Shown here piece after piece: positions 38,901-52,000 of a DNA stretch of 64,000 nucleotides. The first letter of the stretch is position 1, and the number at the start of each line of letters is the position of its first letter. The stretch covers positions 7,998,001 through 8,062,000 of the forward strand of contig NC_063156.1 in NCBI RefSeq assembly GCF_020921035.1. Direction: 5' to 3'. The notes beneath the pieces were generated by a model. That model worked only from the letters and a program-made list of their open reading frames with translations. It was not told the origin of the DNA and did no database searches. The translations under genes and the position numbers were made by a program. The DNA comes from Rhodamnia argentea. Lineage: Eukaryota > Streptophyta > Magnoliopsida > Myrtales > Myrtaceae.

Positions 38901-41900
38901 TACGTCATTTGATACTCTTATAAACTAGATAGGTGCAGTGAAGCATAACACAGAATACCAGTTAATAGTACACTATTGAAAGGGACTCACATATGTATGA
39001 CCTCCTATACATTCACAAAACAGAACTGCAGCCCAGAGACATTCCCAGCAAACAGTATTTAGAATAAGCGACAACCTATGCCACCTTAGGACTTATTACA
39101 AAAGGAGCAGCTAAAAACTCAATATTGCACCCACAAAATGATGTTTACACCAAGGATTATACCATGCTCATGATGTTCATGCCCCTTCTCCACAAGGTCT
39201 GACAGATACTCTGTACCAATAATCTGGCCATATTTGTTCAGTCGAAGCTGCAACACAAGGGAAACAGATCCATATGAATAAGGGTCAAAAGACTATTTAG
39301 GCTCTCCACAGAAAACTCATATCACAACACACTGAAACAACTTTTTGCAACTGCCTTTTGAACTTTCAGTGGTAAGAACCAATTTGAAATTTGGAGCTTC
39401 ACAAAGACGCCTAGCTATGTGTACACAGTATCATGTCAAAGTGCCCATGTCCCAAAGCATGTTAACTTCCATTTTTCAAAGAGAAATGTTTCCTATTAAG
39501 GGAACAGAGTATTTAAGCTAAATCTACAATCGCTTCCTTAAACTGAGGTGGTATCTACATATGTATCAAAAATGAAATATTGCTTCACCGACAAATGACT
39601 TCCTTAAAATGTGTCCTCTTTATCAACTATTAATGCAAAAAAACATTTCAACACTTAATAAACAAAGAGCTCTTTGCCTGTAATTTTCCTTACAGTCGAG
39701 CCAAACTGCAATGCAATTCTTCCATTGCTTTTCTCCTTATTCCTTCATATACTAAAATGTGAAATAAAAATTTGGATGTCTGCAAGTTGTGGAGACAGAA
39801 GAGCTGTTGCCAATCCAACCAGTCAGGGAGCAGAGAGTCAACCCTACGTTGATAAAGGTCTCCTCATATTCCTCAAAACTTGTGGATGAATGAGTAATTT
39901 GTTTTTCAACTAGAGATAACACACACAGCATCCAATCATCAATCAGCTCAAACCAGTAAAGGGTTTCACTGTGGAGCAAGAATGTATTACTTTCCAAATG
40001 TTAGTATCGAGATCCACTTCATGCTTCCCCGACATGTCAATAGCATCAACACTTAAAACTGCAAGAAGCCAAAAATCGAAAACATTAAAACAAGGGCTAC
40101 ATATGGATAAGCTGACAGTAATTGCTGAAATTTAGTACAAACCATCGCAAGGCAAAGATGGAAACGTCATATTTATGTGAATTGGAAGCGTTTCTCCTCG
40201 TTTCAAGTCCACTGACATCTGCCACACACGAGTAACCAAGTGAGGCACCAAATGGCAGATAGTAGGATTACTACCCTTCCAACAATAATTTATGCAACAC
40301 TATATAGTGCTTGGACAACCCTAGAAACTTCAATCTCGAGAAAGGATACACCTTAAACAAATTGTGGTGAAAACATACAAACTATGAGGAAAAAGCTTCA
40401 TGGGTAAATACTTCTCTTTGTTCTCTACAAAGCATTGGAGAATAGAATACAATGTCCAGAGGCATTAGCAGAACAATCACAAACTATGAAAAAATAAGGA
40501 TGATGCTCTAAAAAAACTTCAAAGTAATAATCAAAGCTGTTCCTGTAAAGGAAAAACGATTTATACCGCTTTTGATCATTTACAACAAAACAAAACAGAC
40601 GTTACAACTATGCAGAGAAAGAAGTACCAACAATCCTCAAGAAACTTGAAGATGTCCTTCATATGCATGCTCCACAAGAAAAAAAATATGAAATCTCATG
40701 CACAATGGCAACCCTCAAAAGTCATAAACGATTGCAGAAGAGCAGACACTGTTTGAAAATTTATGACTCGGAAGAATTAGACAGAAAATTGACACTGGAC
40801 AACTGTCAGACTACCGAGAGGCAAAAGGAAAGGACATGTAATGTTGTCAGGATGTATGAGTATACCAAACAAGGAACAATCAAAACAACTAAGCTCTGGT
40901 CCCTAGACTTCAGCACTTAAAGGATGTGCTTGAGAGTTCCATGCATAACTCAGTATCACAATTCTGAGAACCGCATAAATTCTATTAATCCTGGAATGAA
41001 ACATCTGAAACTGGCCTAAGCCCCGAGCATGCGACATGCTCAAGCTAGTCACATGTCCCAAAGAAGTTGCAGCACTAAGATGAAGATAGAAACAAACCTG
41101 ATGAACAGTATACGTGGTAATGTAATATCTGAGCTCGTGCAAGAACAATGTGGCCATTATTGTGAGCCCAATGACAGAAACTGCAAATACATAAAGGAAA
41201 AGTCTCAGGTTACAATCATTATCAACCATCCAATGATTACAGTGCTCAATCCTTCATATTCTAAGCAAAAGCATCAGCCATTGCAAAGATTAAATGACTT
41301 GTTGACAAGATAATCATGAGAGACTGGAGATGTGTTTGGAACGTATATATTACGGTATGGAAAGAAGAAACAGTTTCAGAGAATCATCAATATAAGCTTT
41401 CAGAACGCAGTCAAATTCTTTTTGACTACATTGAAATTTAATCCACCAATACTAGTGCCATGGCAAACAGCCAGCAGAGCTAGCTTATTGGAGGACTAAG
41501 AAAGTTTTTCCGAAATCCTTGAGTAAACTTTGATATTGGAGGACCAATACTCTATGCTCTTCAGCTCCTTCTACACTCAAGTAGTGTCCTTTTTTATGTT
41601 TGAGAAAAGACTAGCAACAGAGGAAGGTAAAAGAGAAAATAAGGGGCTGGTGAAGCCTAATCAACAACTTATCAATGGCCCAAAGAGGACTTCTGCTTTT
41701 CTCCAAGACCCATAGTAGAAGCGAATTGACTAATAAACTGCACGCCCTGTGCATCCAAAAGCCCTCCAAAAGCTTTCCTTAAAACCACTAAATCTCCATC
41801 AGAACGAATTCACAAAAGACAGATGCAGAGAGGAAGTTGCATTCAAATCTCAACAATTACTCCCCGCCCTATTCAAGCAACGCCCTCCAGGACCCTCCCT

Positions 41901-42212
41901 CCCGAGAAGACGGCATTGAAAGATAGGCCCCAGGCAAATCACCCTCCAACACAATCACAAATACAAATACCACCACAATCGCAATCAGGAAGAGCTCATT
42001 TTTTACCCTTCCGCCAGTCATAGATAAACCACGAAGCCAAAAAGGCATTCACAAACCATCTCCAACCGAGAACAAGACACGAAGCGCGAGCAAACCAAGA
42101 GAGAACCCCAAGGCAACGACTAACCGAGAGCTCCGGACTGCGTCTTCTGCAGCAAGTGCTCCTCAGCACGCGGAAACGCATCGAGGCTCTTCAGAGCTTG
42201 CCTGACCCCCAT
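32992..42212 (-). CDS. Erv41/ERGIC-type ER-Golgi vesicle cargo receptor
   Basis: Membrane protein that cycles between ER and Golgi in COPII/COPI vesicles, in the ERGIC/Erv41-Erv46 family. Minus-strand exons in coding order: 42212-42125, 41180-41098, 40218-40143, 40058-39991, 39247-39163, 37754-37633, 37488-37405, 34633-34487, 33872-33764, 33606-33487, 33065-32992; 351 codons. The start MGVRQALKSLDAFPRAEEHL is typical for plant members. Hydrophobic segments are at about 28-48 (VSVIGLTIMATLFLHEL) and 311-331 (HFITRLCAVLGGTFALTG), with a lumenal domain between them, as in the family. A His/Glu-rich loop lies at about 127-152. Strongly conserved blocks include VPTEYRYISKEVLPTNQFSV and YDLSPITVTIREERRSF. 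The C terminus ends KPNPRSVLR, with no obvious KKXX signal. Intron 7 (34634-37404) holds transposon-like DNA. All introns are GT-AG. Confidence 0.93.
35126..36360. mobile_element. Degenerate inverted-repeat element in intron 7 of the Erv41-like gene
   Basis: The left arm (about 35129-35240: AGTGCAGTAAATATCTTAAAA, later GATAGCACGTGGGTG and GTGCCACATCA) pairs imperfectly with the complement of the right arm (about 36139-36358: AGTGCATTAGGAATCCAAAA, later GATAACATGAGGCACTGATG). The core contains a GC-richer block (about 35330-35650), as in the Mutator-like elements at 3006 and 13230. No transposase and no clear 9-bp duplication were found, so the ends are approximate. Confidence 0.55.
36713..36898. 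repeat. (AC)n tract and duplicated 72-bp unit
   Basis: An (AC)n run at 36713-36731 is followed by a 72-bp unit at 36732-36803 and a near-identical copy at 36827-36898, both starting GATTCATTTTCCAGATT. A short (ACAG)n linker separates them. All lie in intron 7 of the Erv41-like gene. Confidence 0.9.
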
Positions 42213-43561
42213 GGTTCCTCGCTCTTTCACCTCAATTCAGCGGAAAAAAGATCTTCGGATTCACCACCTGAAACACCCGATCACAAGATGCTCCATCATC
42301 GATCATTCAATCCCAAAAGAGAGAGGACAGAAATCGAGCAGGACATTGATGGAATTGACGCAACCGGAAAGCGTGAGCTCGTACCCGACGAATCAGGGTC
42401 GTGATCGCAGGCAGGCAAATACAGAGAGAGAGAGAGAGAGAGGGAAGTCAGAGAAATCACAACGGAGAAAGATAGGTGAATCGGGTCAACCAGCTACAGG
42501 CCGAATCCGGTATATTTTCCATTATCTAGTTATTTATTTAGCAAAATAATTGTCTTTTTTTTTTTGCAATTTTTTTTTATCTCCACTACAATTTTTGTCT
42601 ATTTTAATTTTCTTTCACCTCGTCAATTTTATGCTACCAAGTGAAATCATTTATTTCTCAATAATTTGACGGTAAAAATGAAAGCTCACAATATCTCAAT
42701 TCTTGAATTGTTCTCGGATTTTACCACACTTAAATAAATTAATCATGAATAATAAGAATTTATCCCTATGACATATTTTATGTTGGCTTTATCATTTCAT
42801 TGGTCTGCTAACTTTTTCAATTTTCATTTTAATTGTTGTATCCTTGCCGAGCAAACATGAGTTCATTCTGACAATAATTTCTAGGCGAGCTTTAGAGCAA
42901 AGAAACTTGTTTGATAACAACATAAATTTCAGTTCTTGAAAAGTAAATTTATTTGATGACGCCATTAAATTTCTACGGTTAACATTTACCGAGTCTCGGA
43001 TGGAGACTGGACATAAGAAAGCAAGAGAGGGAGACCGCATACGAGAGTGAGGGTGCGAGCGATAAAAAAAATTCTTCCGTTTCTATTTCAAAAATAGAAA
43101 ATCCATTTCAAACCTATCTATGAAATATATATATATATATATTTTATATAGCTCAAAAATTGCATTACCAAAAGAATTGTTCTACTCTAAATATGTTCCA
43201 AAAATAGGTTTGAAAGGGTACAAAAGAAACATAATGATTATCATATGCGCCCTAAAAACATGTGTCAATCAAGGTCCTCTTCTCATCTATAAAAATTGGA
43301 AGATCAAAATCCATCGTTTTCATTTGCTGGACAAAGTAAAAATGGTATTTTGGTTTGTCTTCAAACAATTTTTCTTTTTTTTTGGCCCAGCGGTTTAGGC
43401 ACCCTCGGCTCCTCTCTATCTAAACTAAAAGGGAGACAGAAATATAGTTGCAGAAGGAGGAACACCAACCCCAACAACGGAGCAAAAGAACCACGGTCCA
43501 TGCCCGCCCGTCAGACATTAGTACGAGAAAACCAGGAACCGCCGCGAGCGTCAGAGAGAAC
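42213..43561. other. Divergent promoter region between the Erv41-like and MAPR4-like genes
   Basis: This 1.35-kb spacer separates two genes transcribed away from each other, so it should carry both promoters. An (AG)n tract at 42421-42443 lies about 210 bp upstream of the Erv41-like start, probably in or near its leader. An (AT)n tract is at 43126-43142. No gene is seen. Confidence 0.5.
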
Positions 43562-46500
43562 ATGTCGGTGCCCAAGTGTGCTTGGGTGGGGATGACCACA
43601 GTTTCGGTCGCTGTCGTTGCCCTTCTCATCAAGATTTACCCCACTCCATTCTCCTCCTCTCAGCAGGTCTGCGTTCTCTCACTTGCTATCTCTCTGCTTT
43701 TACTTTTCTTTCCCTTTCGATACTCGGGTCACTTTCGAGTTCTGAGTCTCCTACTTTAATGTCCAACAAACGAAAGTTTGGATCTTTGACTTCGAACAGC
43801 TTTCCGATTGCTCGAGCAATACCTGAATTTGAGTGGGGACTGATTGATTTTTGTGGCGACGGTAGTGTTTATCTTGGGAGTTTGTATATGGGACTGTGCT
43901 TAACGGTGCTGTTATTGAATTATGTGTAGAGGCTGTTCACGATTGAAGAACTAGCTTTGTATAATGGGACTGATGATGCTTTACCTATTCTTCTTGGAAT
44001 TTTGGGGTACTCTCTCTCTCTTTTCAATTTTATGTCTTAGACTCTCGGTTTCTCTGATCTTGTGTTTGAGTGAATATACTCGCCCATCCAGTTCTTAATG
44101 AATAGCAAAACGTAAGGACTCTGCTTAAAGACGTGGGATTCGTCAACATCGTCAAGTTATCTTTCCAGTTCAACATTACCGATTAAACACTGGGGTCAAA
44201 ATGTTGGTCTGGCTATCTGGTGACAATGATTCTCTACTTGCTGTAGGGGATATTCGTATAATCGGATCAGATGATAGCTAGTTTTGTTTTGTAGATATAT
44301 GTTGATTTTATCCTACAAAATCCTCTTCAATTGTACTTCTTGCAATCGTGAAGTTTGAGAACTTGTTATGATTGCTCAAACGAAGGAATCGCCACTGTGA
44401 TAGAGTAGGTCTTGCTTTTTCTTGAAGAACAGGAGATTATACAATTGGATATTAACTTAATTGAGAAAGCTCTTAGATTTCTATGTATAGAACAATCACA
44501 TGCACCTTGCTGAGAGAATGAGAGAATGTTTCAAAACCATGAGATAGTGTGATTTTGAGAATTTTGAGGGTAGCAAATGCAGACAGCAAATTCGAAGAAA
44601 TTTAGTGGATAGCTTTTCTCATAGCAAAATCAAGAAGCATATAGTTTGTGATGCTGATTTAGTATGTCCTACTTATTTGAGATTGGTACCATGTTATCTT
44701 GGGCCAGTTCAGTGTTTGACGTAACAAAGGGAAACTCACACTATGGCATGGGAGGAGGCTACCATCATTTTGCTGGAAGGTATATGATTTGATTTGGGCT
44801 CTGTACATTTTTGCTTGTGGACACAAGTATATCGGTTGCTGCTTGTAGAAGAAACTATCAACATTAGGCAATATTGGCTCTTATTGCTTTACATGATGGA
44901 TGGATACAACGCATATGCATGCACAATCACATGAATGGTGTTACTTTGGTATCTTTGGGAAAGAGGGGAGTCCATCTCACCTCGTGTGTCAATCCATTGG
45001 CATATGTTGGACAGATTTCATCATCTTAGGATATATTATCATCTAATGGCCTTACAAAAATTGCCTTTAAAGGCTAAAAAGTAGAAAGAATGTTCATATC
45101 AATGGTCAAGGGAACTCCTTAGAGAGATATAGAACTCGCAGCATAAGAATTTGCACAAATGAACACCTCAAATGTGATCTCTTATTGAAAATTTTCTGGG
45201 TTAGTTCAATAAGTAAATGATAGCGAATGATTCTCACTGTTATGTGCTGAATCAGACTGGCTAGTCAAGGAAGTCTTCATTATGTTCTTAGCACAATACC
45301 TATGCTATTCACCTGTAAGAAGTGGTGGTTGTGTTGCTTTAGCCATGATACTTGAGAGCTCTTATTGTTATGGCAATTATTGGGAATGATACTAGATGCT
45401 CTGGCCAAATCTACTGCAATTCTTAATTTTGGGCAAGCCACTAGTTCAGTTAAAACCCTACCTGTTAGCATTTTGCTATAGGTTTTTGAATTTCTTTCAT
45501 CCATGACTCGCATACTGATGTCAGTCTTGCCATGTTGCCCTGGTCAACTCAGAGATGCCTCCCGAGCATTTGTTTCAGGAAACTTTACAGGTAAGCCTTT
45601 CCTTGCAGCATGAGTACTGTATTGCAGTTAAATGTAAGATCCCATGGGCAAAAATGGGTTGGTGGCCACATAATCAAAATTTTGGGTTCTTTCAACTTGT
45701 CTTCTTTCTCATCTGGCATAAGATTTTATGTCAATAAAGAGCAAGGCATTGCTAAAGGTAATGGTGTATACGTAAGAGAGGACAATAAGTCTACCACTCT
45801 ATGTGGATATATTTATACTAGTGCCTTTAATTGTTGCCCTTTCTAGTTTCAGCCCGCAATTGCACTAGTATAAGTTTTGTTTCTTCATGCTCATCCTCAT
45901 CCTCATCCTCATCAGATTACTAGTCTCCGTAAAAGACATAGTTTATGAAGTCTATATTAACAGATGATTATTTTGTCTTGGCACCTTGAAATTGCAGTTT
46001 CCAAAACTTCCAGATCTATTTACATTTATTCTTTGTTTGTTTGTTTGTATCATTTCAATAAGGAGAGGGACTCACGGATTCCCTGCGTGGCTTATCCAGC
46101 TCTGAGGTAATTAACATTATTTTGGACTTCTACTTGTTATTTTGTGCTCAACAATTTGCAGTGGCTCACCTCATCAGATAGACCTTTACTTCAGCTGAAG
46201 GTCTTTCAGGTTGTGTGATTGACAATAAAAAGGACACCAAATGGACAGGACTTTAAGAGGAGCATATACACATCGGGCGTTAAAATTAAAAGCAGTCTAA
46301 ATCTTCTGTAGATTGCCACTGTCAACACTTTGTTGCGCCTGCATCATTTCACGTGTTATAGCTGCTCACAAAATTTTCTTCTATTTTCATTAACTTAGCT
46401 TAAAGCTATTGATAGCTCGAAACTAAATTTTGGGAAGAAATAATCAACTTAGTCATTTCCTCAAGTATGGTGCTGCTTTTGTCACAGACTAATAATTTGG

Positions 46501-47923
46501 ATTATAACTTTTATTCACTTACTATTGCTGAAGACCTGTCTCTTACTAGATGTTACTTGATGGGGGATTGACTTCATTCGTACTTGGGGAATTTATGCCA
46601 TCACGTCTGCTACAAATATTAAACTAAAAAGCATGTTATCGTCCAAGCTTATCCGTTAGTCGTCATTCTTTGATTCTACTTTGCTATTTTTTGCAGGTGA
46701 AGAGTGTAGTCGATTGGAGGGACTTCTACTTTAGAAGTTACACGTGAGTTTAGTATATGCTACATTCTTCTATTTACTAGTAGCTTCTCATTCTATTCAT
46801 TTAAAGTCTGCATGTATTTATAAGTCGATATTGTCCGCGTGACGTACTTAATGGTAGAGTGCTTTGACATATTGAGGACTCAAGGTAGCTTATCTGTTTG
46901 ATCGAATTGCATTTATTTCCTTTGGGGGGGGGTGGGGTGGTGGTCACAACACTTTTATTTCGGAGAAAAGATTTTCCCTCAAGTATGACTTTTGTCAGAG
47001 GGTGTGAAAGGTTCACGGGGCTTGCCAAGTTTTATATCTCACTGCAATACTTTCATCAAATGTCTATTTGGAGATCTCTCGGTAATTAAGAACAGATTGA
47101 CTGTGTCAATAGGTACTCTCATTGTCATCTTTTTCATTTGCAATGGGATAGGGGAGAGGTAATGGCTTGAACCTTGGCCCTTGAGTGGGTACGTGGATCC
47201 AGAAAGTGGGTAATTGTAATTTTTCCAAATGCAGATATTTTACCAAACTTTTGTTATCTAACGTAGTGGTCACCATAAGAAATTCTGTTTAATTAAACAA
47301 AAAGTTCCTTCGTGTGTAAGAGGTATCTTCTTGTCTTTTCTTGTGTCATCAGATATGTTGGCAAGTTAGTTGGCCGTTATTATGACAGCCAAGGAAATCC
47401 TACAAAATATTTGAAAGGAGTTGAAGCTAAGGCCGCTAGAGGTGCGCAATTATTGGAAAAGCAGAAGAAAGAAGAAGCAAAACAGCCTAGTTGCAATTCC
47501 AGATGGAGTCAGGATGAGGGAGGACAGGTACGTCAAGTTGTATGACTTCAGACGTCAATGTTCAACAAGCTCTGGATCATGATACGGATACTATTTCTTT
47601 GTGCTCTGTGTCGGACAAATGTGAACATGTTATTATTTTTGCAATACCCACGGACATTTCTATCTGCTGAAGCGTGCATGACTGCGAGTATCATTTCTGG
47701 CGATTTAAATGTTCTTCTCTATTTTTGTAAATTTATATCTGTCCTCATTTGTCAGGTTTGGTGTGATGTTGGCTTCCCGAGATTGGTACAGAGACCTCAA
47801 GAAATTGCTTTGACAGGGAAGATGAGCAAGCGTTGCGCCTGCTTTACAGAGGACCAGCTGAACAATCCAGGGTTGGAAGTATATCAAGGATGTGACGACC
47901 TTGCTAAGACCTGTCAAGTCTGA
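43562..47923 (+). CDS. Membrane steroid/heme-binding protein with cytochrome b5-like domain, MAPR4-like
   Basis: Member of the membrane-associated progesterone-receptor (MAPR) family. Its cytochrome b5-like domain binds heme or sterol-type ligands, and the closest plant type is MAPR4. Exons: 43562-43666, 43930-44006, 44708-44779, 45553-45590, 46063-46106, 46697-46743, 47353-47527, 47756-47923; 241 codons, as usual for this type. An N-terminal hydrophobic anchor (TTVSVAVVALLIKIY, about 12-26) precedes the b5-like domain at about 37-130 (LFTIEELALYNG, ILGSVFDVTKG, YGMGGGYHHFAGRDASRAF). The C-terminal part is Cys-rich (CNSRWS, VWCDVGFPRLVQRP, KRCACF, CDDLAKTC) and well conserved in plant relatives. 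All introns are GT-AG. The physiological ligand is unknown from sequence. Confidence 0.93.
45891..45914. repeat. (TCATCC)n microsatellite
   Basis: Four perfect TCATCC/A units lie in intron 4 of the MAPR4-like gene. Confidence 0.9.
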
Positions 47924-49029
47924 GTTGGATTTTTGCATGACCCGTGTATAACAAACGTCTCTCTTTGGAGTGTAAACATGGAGCTTGAAATGTTCATGAC
48001 GCCATAGAAGATAGATATGTCTACACCGAAGCACATCCATTGCTGCCGCACATCAATGACAGGTCTCTCAAAAGAGCAAAAGTGTTTTTTTGTATGTTAT
48101 ATACATTCATTTGATTTGAATTTATAGTTCAACATAGTCCCTACATGTTAAATTTCACTCATATTCTTTTGCAACACTTGCATTTTGTTTGGTCCTGACT
48201 TTCTTGGCGTTATTTCCGCTCTTAATGGCGTGGCCAAATTGATTAACAGCGTGTTTAAGATTGAATAATTCTGCAAAGCATAGTTGAACCATAACGAAAG
48301 CTACAAAGGCAAACCAGGGGTGTCAGAAAATGCCATGGGCCAAATGAACGGTGAATGCGACAACAAATTGGCTGCATAACATTGTGCTGCCATACCTGGA
48401 TCTTTCCGTCGTTGCTGTGACTTGTTTACCTTCCTTCTTCAATATGTTGAGAAAGGACTCTGCACGAGTGGAGGCAAAGGGACTTCGGGATGTGATGCAA
48501 CATGAGTAAGGATCAGATCCCAACACTAGATGACACCATATATACAAAGACATGACATACAACTATCAAAACTCTCGGAGTTTCAGCAAGTTCTATCATA
48601 AGTGGCGATGGTTGCAAATACCGCAACTGGAGAATCCTAAGAGCAAAGGAGTTCGTCCAATGACCGATCCTTTCATGCTATACTGCTTTGTAATGTACCC
48701 ACGATGTCAAGCTCAATAAGCCATTTCAATTATTAAAAGCTCGAGCTACTTCTGAATAGGCGCGAAACAAACCTTTACATTAACATTCAAAAGCCACTTC
48801 TTTGGCTGTTAGTTTTGAGAAAAGGAAGCAACATGACGGTCTAATCAGCAGTGTCTTTAGAAATCTCAAGGGAGGAAAATCATCAAATTAGAGCAAGCAC
48901 AAAGTTCCTTAAGCGTATGCACAAGAACAATATCAGACGGTAGAATCCCTTCTCTGTAACAATCAAGAACAATATCAGACGGTAGAATCCCTTCTCTGTA
49001 ACAATCAAGTGGGACAACAGCAAAAAGAG
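47924..49029. other. Convergent 3' regions of the MAPR4-like and GRF/zinc-knuckle genes
   Basis: The two flanking genes point towards each other, so this spacer should hold both 3' UTRs. No gene is seen. Two copies of a 42-bp unit lie at 48922-49007, close to the stop of the minus-strand gene. Confidence 0.5.
48922..49007. repeat. Tandem duplication of a 42-bp unit
   Basis: The unit starting CAAGAACAATATCAGACGG occurs at 48922 and again at 48964 without visible mismatch. It lies in the probable 3' UTR of the GRF/zinc-knuckle gene, so it may have been transcribed. Confidence 0.95.
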
Positions 49030-52000
49030 TTACTGCCTTTCCCACTTCACCACAGTGTTAGAAGGAAGGCAATCTTTTGCACTGTATCCTGCCTTGCTGC
49101 CTTTGTAACGAGAACCAGGTGAAGATGACTTTCCAGTTCCAATTGAAGTGGAATAGTCAGGTGCAGGCAAAGGGCAGTCCTTTGCCCAATGTCCCTCCTT
49201 GTCACCTTTGAAATAGGACGATCCACTTGTGCCGTAGCTTTTGCTGCTCCCGTAATTGAAGCTGTTATAGACCTTACCAGCACTTGAAGCGGAAGAATAG
49301 TCAGGTGCAGGCAAAGAGTAGTCCTTCGCCCAATGTCTCTCCTTGCCACCTTTGAAATAGGACGATCCACTTGTTGTGTCATAGCTTTTGCTGCCCCCGT
49401 AGTTGAAGCTATTATAGACCTTACCGGCACTTGAAGCAGAAGAATTGTCAGGTGCAAGCAAAGAGCAGTCCTTCGACCAATGTCCCTCCTTGCCGCAGTT
49501 GAAACAGGATGATCCACTTGTTGCGACGTAGCTTTTGCTGCCCTCGTAATTGAAGCTGTTATGGACCTTACCGGCACTTAAAACGGAAGAATAGTCAGGT
49601 GCAGGCAAAGAGCAGTCCTTCGCCCAATGTCCCTCCTTGCCACATTTGAAACAGGACGATCCACTTGTTGTGCCGTAGCCTTTGCTGCCCGTGTAATTGA
49701 AACTGTTATGGACCTTATCGGCACTTGCTGGAAGACTAGCTACTGGAAGACTAGCTACCGCAGTATGGTCATTGCACCATTTGAAGTAACCACAGGAACT
49801 TCCCTGCATGAAAATGGACAACAGCTAAGATTTACATACCAGAAAATTTCTTCAAAAGTACTCCTCCCATGAGTCCCGAGAGGTAACACAACACTTTATG
49901 GAAGTTCTAAATAGCCAATTATGTGATCCACGGGGCGCCATCAACTTCTATTGAAGATCTGAAGAGTCCAAGGTCATTCAATAGTCTCAAGTGTGCCAGA
50001 AGAAAGGACAACCGATAAAACCGCTAACATCACCAATACCAAGACAAATGCTTCACGAAAAAAAAAAAAAAAGGCCAATCTTTTTTTTAATCTGAATATT
50101 TGTAATATCAATCATATCCTTTTCTCAAGTTGGGACTGCAGAACAAGGCCACAAGGGGCTTCGATTTCCTCCCACCTGACATTTTGCTGTGTTCATATGG
50201 GATTAGGCACATCTTGTGTCATGTTGGAGGACATAAGTAGGGGAGTAACTTATTTTGAGATACAAGTAGAACTTCCAATGAGAATGTGCAAACATCTTTA
50301 ACAAGAGTTATCTGACTAGTGGTGTGCAAAAATGTTTAACAGGAGTTAACAGGCTTATGCCGGTTAGGCTTATGCGGATCCTGGTGAAAGAGTCACGAGC
50401 CCAGCATCTACTACACAGTGAAAATAGCAATGGTCTTATCCAAGAAGTTCAACTCAAAACCCCCTAGCATAAATTGAATGGAGAGGGAAAGCAAATGTAA
50501 AAGCAGAGAAACTGTTGTTGTGTGAGAGAGACTATTGGAAATCTATAAGGATCAGGCCTCTGAGTGATACCTGATTGGCAGGACACTTATAGAATTGCTG
50601 CCCCACATTATTCCCCTTTTTTGCGGTTAAAATTAAGCAAGACCCAGCCCCGCATGGGCATAAAAGATCTGGAAATTGAGAGCTGCTGCGACTATCACTG
50701 GACATATTGGGCATGTAGGCTGCTCCAGAATCATTATCACACCACTCGAAGAAACCACAACCCCCATTTTCCTGTGTAAAAGCAACAGTTAGGGCATGAA
50801 GTAAAGACAGGAGCTCAATTGTCAGATTAGAGACGTTCAAAATATCCTTAGAACTTAGCTTCAGCCCAAACCACATTATTTCCACCAAAATTAGTTCAAT
50901 GAAAGCTAAGTATGCTGGTGTACCACTTGAGTGACGAACAGAAAGCAAGAGAGGAGGAGAATGACAGTACAAAACATCATGACCCTTTTTAGTGCAAAAG
51001 GCAAAAGAAGCTTTCTCATATAATCAAGCCAGACCTTCTCAAGACAGTACAAACCAACTGGATGAAATAACTTGTTAGACCTCTATCCATCAGAATATTT
51101 AATGGACTCAACCAAGCTTTTGTTCACTGCTAATTGAGAGCTCGATAAGCATAAAAAAAAAAATGGAACCATTGTAGTCGGTCAATGCTCAAGCCAAGAA
51201 ACAAGAGTCAGCTAGCATGAGGCAAGGCTTCACTTGGCAACACATAAGCTCTTCAGAAATCAGATGATCTGATTGCAACGTCTATTTTTTGGCTTCTTTG
51301 GCAGAAACAATAGAACTGTTGAGGACACAGAGATTAGTATTTCTTCAGTGATATTATCAAAAGCAAATTAAGGACCCACCGACCCTTCCCACAGTTTTTG
51401 GCTATTCTTTAAACCTCTTCTTTGTTCAGTTATAAAGATTGTGGTGGCATACAGGCAGCACCATGTAGATGCCATTTTGCAGAAGATTTGTGCAAGTTTA
51501 TGGCGACATTGCAGCTTGTTGCGTAATTCTTGTGCAGCTTTCCGAGTCATGACTCGTAACTAGAATTCTCGAACACCCCATCGAGAATTTCTACACCTAA
51601 ATGCTGTGCTATGGTAAAGCTAGCCACAGTTCCAGCTTCTCTCGGGAAACGGAATGTACGTATTTTCAATGAAAAACGAGAACGTTTGGGCATAAACTAA
51701 AATCATACTCTTGTCAGATCATCAAACATTCTCCATAAATCTCCAATCGCTGATCAATATTGAGATAGGCGAAGATCAATAAACGTACCTCTCTCACAGG
51801 ACACTTATAAAACCTCCTGCCCTTGTTCTTCTCCGTATTCGCAGTGAGAACCAAACAATCGCCCAACCCACAGGGACACGCCTTCTGAAGCTCGCTCGAT
51901 TGCGTCCCTCCTCCAACAGGAGCACTATCACAGTCCCGCGCCCAGTGCCCTAACTTGCCGCACTTGAAGCACGCGTTATCCCCGCCGCTAGCATTAGTGC

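Noticed and set aside
49047-49577. Second minus-strand frame of 176 codons in the zinc-knuckle exon
   Set aside because: It is out of frame with the conserved GRF and CCHC domains and repeats only because the exon itself is repetitive.
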